From Oscillibacter sp. (GTDB taxonomy: Bacteria > Bacillota > Clostridia > Oscillospirales > Oscillospiraceae): 7,920 bases of DNA. Below the pieces are notes generated by a model. The model was given only the letters and a program-made list of their open reading frames with translations. It was not told where the DNA came from and did no database searches. The number at the start of each line of letters is the position of its first letter. The stretch's first letter is position 1. The translations under genes were made by a program, and so were the position numbers. The DNA is taken from positions 1 to 7,920 of the forward strand of contig DPGF01000043.1 in assembly GCA_003522105.1 (NCBI GenBank), given 5' to 3'. This document shows, one piece after another, positions 6,939-7,920 of this stretch.

Positions 6939-6967
6939 TTGAAATTTGCTTTTTTCGCGGCTATCAT
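6939..6967 (+). promoter_or_regulatory. Predicted strong promoter of the 25-codon gene
   Basis: TTGAAA (6939-6944) and TATCAT (6962-6967) each differ from the sigma-A consensus at one base and are spaced by exactly 17 bases. The upstream sequence is AT-rich. Initiation near 6974 leaves a leader of about 35 bases with AAAGGAG at 6989-6995. It is divergent from the ABC promoter, with the two -35 boxes about 66 bases apart. Confidence 0.75.
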
Positions 6968-7008
6968 ATAAACTGAAATTGAAGAGAGAAAGGAGCGTGA
7001 AACACAAT

Positions 7009-7086
7009 ATGTTCGACAAGTTCATCAAGCAGGATGTTGACGACATGATCTTCGGCAACACCAAGCAGATCGTCAGCGAGCGCTGA
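7009..7086 (+). CDS. Unrecognised 25-residue protein with its own promoter and terminator
   Basis: ATG at 7009 opens 25 codons ending in TGA at 7084-7086. The product begins MFDKFIKQDVDDMIFG and ends in KQIVSER. I do not recognise it. It is soluble in composition, with 5 acidic and 4 basic side chains and no membrane segment. The first half could form an amphipathic helix with F2, F5, I6, V10, M13 and I14 on one face. Of the 24 codons after the start, 22 end in G or C (only GAT and GTT do not), although the flanking DNA is AT-rich. That is strong evidence of real, probably well-expressed coding sequence. AAAGGAG lies 13 bases before the ATG, longer than usual. An in-frame GTG at 6997 would add MKHN but leaves only one base after GGAG. 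A near-consensus promoter precedes it and a canonical terminator starts 16 bases after the stop, so it appears to be a single-gene unit of about 155 bases. A regulatory peptide, a leader peptide or a dual-function RNA are alternatives. Confidence 0.72.
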   Translation: MFDKFIKQDVDDMIFGNTKQIVSER

Positions 7087-7102
7087 GATCCCTTTTGTAC
7101 GA

Positions 7103-7131
7103 CCACGCGAGAGCGTGGCTTTTTTGTTTTT
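7103..7131 (+). terminator. Intrinsic terminator of the 25-codon gene
   Basis: CCACGC (7103-7108) and GCGTGG (7113-7118) form a GC-rich 6-bp stem closed by a GAGA tetraloop, followed by CTTTTTTGTTTTT. This is a textbook plus-strand intrinsic terminator. The minus strand lacks a T-run after the stem, so it should act in one direction only and insulate prfB from the small upstream unit. Confidence 0.88.
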
Positions 7132-7196
7132 ATGGCTGGAAAAGCGCAAAAAGACCGTTCCCATGGGATTTTTTGTCCCGGAGAGCGGATTTTTTC

Positions 7197-7225
7197 TTGC
7201 CTTTATCCGGCGTGTGTGATATACT
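7197..7225 (+). promoter_or_regulatory. Predicted promoter of prfB
   Basis: TTGCCT (7197-7202) and TATACT (7220-7225) are spaced by 17 bases. The -10 box is preceded by TGA, making it an extended -10 element. Initiation near 7232 gives a leader of about 36 bases that carries the prfB ribosome binding site. Confidence 0.7.
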
Positions 7226-7267
7226 TTTTCGGCTAATGAAGGAACAACGAAAAGGAGAGAGAACGCC

Positions 7268-7920
7268 ATGGCTGTGATCGAATACGATTCCTACAAGCAG
7301 AAACTGCTTGCAATGGACGAAACGTTTGAAAACCTCTTCAAGGCGCTGGAGATCGAGCAGGCCCGCCAGGAGCTCAAGCGCCTCGAGCTGGAGGCCCACG
7401 AGGACGGCTTCTGGAACGATCTGGAGCGCTCGCAGAAAAACCAGATGCGCTCCAAGCAGCTGCAAAATAAAATTCACCGCTACGAAAAGCTCGTTTCCAC
7501 GCGCGACGATCTGCTCGCGCTGATCGACATGGGCACGGAGATGGACGACGCGAGCCTGCTGCCCGAGCTCGAAGAGGGCTACAAAAAGCTCGAAGCCGAT
7601 GTGGAGCAGGCGCGACTCACGACGCTCCTTTCCGGCGAATACGACAACTGCAACGCCATTTTGACGTTCCACGCCGGCGCGGGCGGCACCGAGGCGCAGG
7701 ACTGGGCGCAGATGCTCTACCGCATGTATATGCAGTGGGCGAACAAGCACGGCTTCGAGTTTGAGATGCTCGACTATCTCGACGGCGACGAGGCCGGTCT
7801 CAAGAGCGCGACGGTCATGGTCAAGGGCGAGAACGCCTACGGCTACTTAAAGGGCGAGAACGGCGTGCACCGCCTGGTGCGCGTTTCCCCGTTCGACGCG
7901 AACGCCCGCCGCCAGACGAG
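7268..7920 (+). CDS. prfB: Peptide chain release factor 2, N-terminal 217 codons, cut by window edge
   Basis: RF2 recognises UGA and UAA stop codons in the ribosomal A site and triggers hydrolysis of peptidyl-tRNA. The frame is open from the ATG at 7268 to the window end. Features are an N-terminal helical domain ending around GFWND, the class I release-factor block FHAGAGGTEAQDWAQML, and GYLKGENGVHRLVRVSPFDA. The latter contains the SPF tripeptide (residues 207-209), which distinguishes RF2 from RF1 and confers UGA reading. RF2 is usually about 365-375 residues, so the catalytic GGQ loop is beyond the right edge. The start is supported by AAGGAG with 10 bases from GGAG to the ATG. The E. coli gene carries an in-frame TGA and +1 shift at about codon 26, but here the aligned stretch around residues 24-29 (FKALEI) is uninterrupted. 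The next gene cannot be seen. Confidence 0.96.
   Translation, partial: MAVIEYDSYKQKLLAMDETFENLFKALEIEQARQELKRLELEAHEDGFWNDLERSQKNQMRSKQLQNKIHRYEKLVSTRDDLLALIDMGTEMDDASLLPELEEGYKKLEADVEQARLTTLLSGEYDNCNAILTFHAGAGGTEAQDWAQMLYRMYMQWANKHGFEFEMLDYLDGDEAGLKSATVMVKGENAYGYLKGENGVHRLVRVSPFDANARRQT

Noticed and set aside
7161..7196. Possible second terminator between the small gene and prfB (T-runs after short GC pairs).
   Set aside because: Only 3-4 bp imperfect stems can be drawn before the T-runs, far weaker than the hairpin at 7103-7118.
6855..7269. Two minus-strand open frames (6855-7106 and 6964-7269) across the intergenic regions.
   Set aside because: They cross the promoters, terminator and small gene, have no good ribosome binding site, and their codon use is unlike that of the neighbouring genes.
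7236..7277. A 13-codon frame in the prfB leader that overlaps the prfB start codon.
   Set aside because: It has no ribosome binding site before its ATG, and its apparent content is mainly the purine-rich ribosome binding site of prfB.
7130..7750. Minus-strand open frame of 206 codons opposite prfB.
   Set aside because: prfB is unambiguous on the plus strand, and this frame also runs across the prfB promoter and leader.

Overview
The window reads as chromosomal housekeeping DNA from a GC-rich member of the Bacillota, most likely a clostridial (Oscillospiraceae/Ruminococcaceae-like) gut anaerobe. This is inferred from purine-rich GGAG-type ribosome binding sites, sigma-A type promoters in AT-rich gaps, GC-ending codons, and a very large two-FtsX-domain permease with an X-X-X-Leu-X-X-Gly heptad region, a protein type common in Firmicutes and Actinobacteria. 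No genus can be fixed from the sequence alone.

Left part, minus strand. Two gene pairs read leftwards. The distal pair is a membrane-anchored metallophosphoesterase (1435-2292) followed four bases later by mnmG (1-1430, cut by the window edge), the FAD enzyme that modifies the tRNA wobble uridine. The proximal pair is an ABC exporter: a LolD/MacB-type ATPase (6101-6805) and its 1217-residue permease (2416-6069). The pairs are separated by two hairpins and a promoter-like sequence at 2327-2410. The permease carries two arms of coiled coil with a near-perfect heptad repeat, interrupted in both arms at mirror-image positions by a 4-residue insertion. This suggests an extracytoplasmic antiparallel hairpin about 20 nm long.

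Right part, plus strand. A 203-base AT-rich gap (6806-7008) holds divergent promoters for the ABC operon and for a tiny gene, plus an 8-bp inverted repeat over the ABC -35 box that looks like an operator. The tiny gene (7009-7086, 25 codons) has a strong promoter, strongly GC-ending codons and its own intrinsic terminator. I do not recognise it, and it is the best candidate here for something undescribed. prfB (7268 to the right edge) follows with its own promoter. It encodes release factor 2 as one uninterrupted frame, without the programmed frameshift known from E. coli.

How the genes relate: mnmG and prfB are translation functions, and the ABC pair is an envelope exporter or mechanotransmission system. 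Only the phosphoesterase-mnmG and ATPase-permease pairs look co-transcribed. No mobile elements, CRISPR arrays, tRNA or rRNA genes were seen, and no gene-free stretch exceeds about 205 bases.
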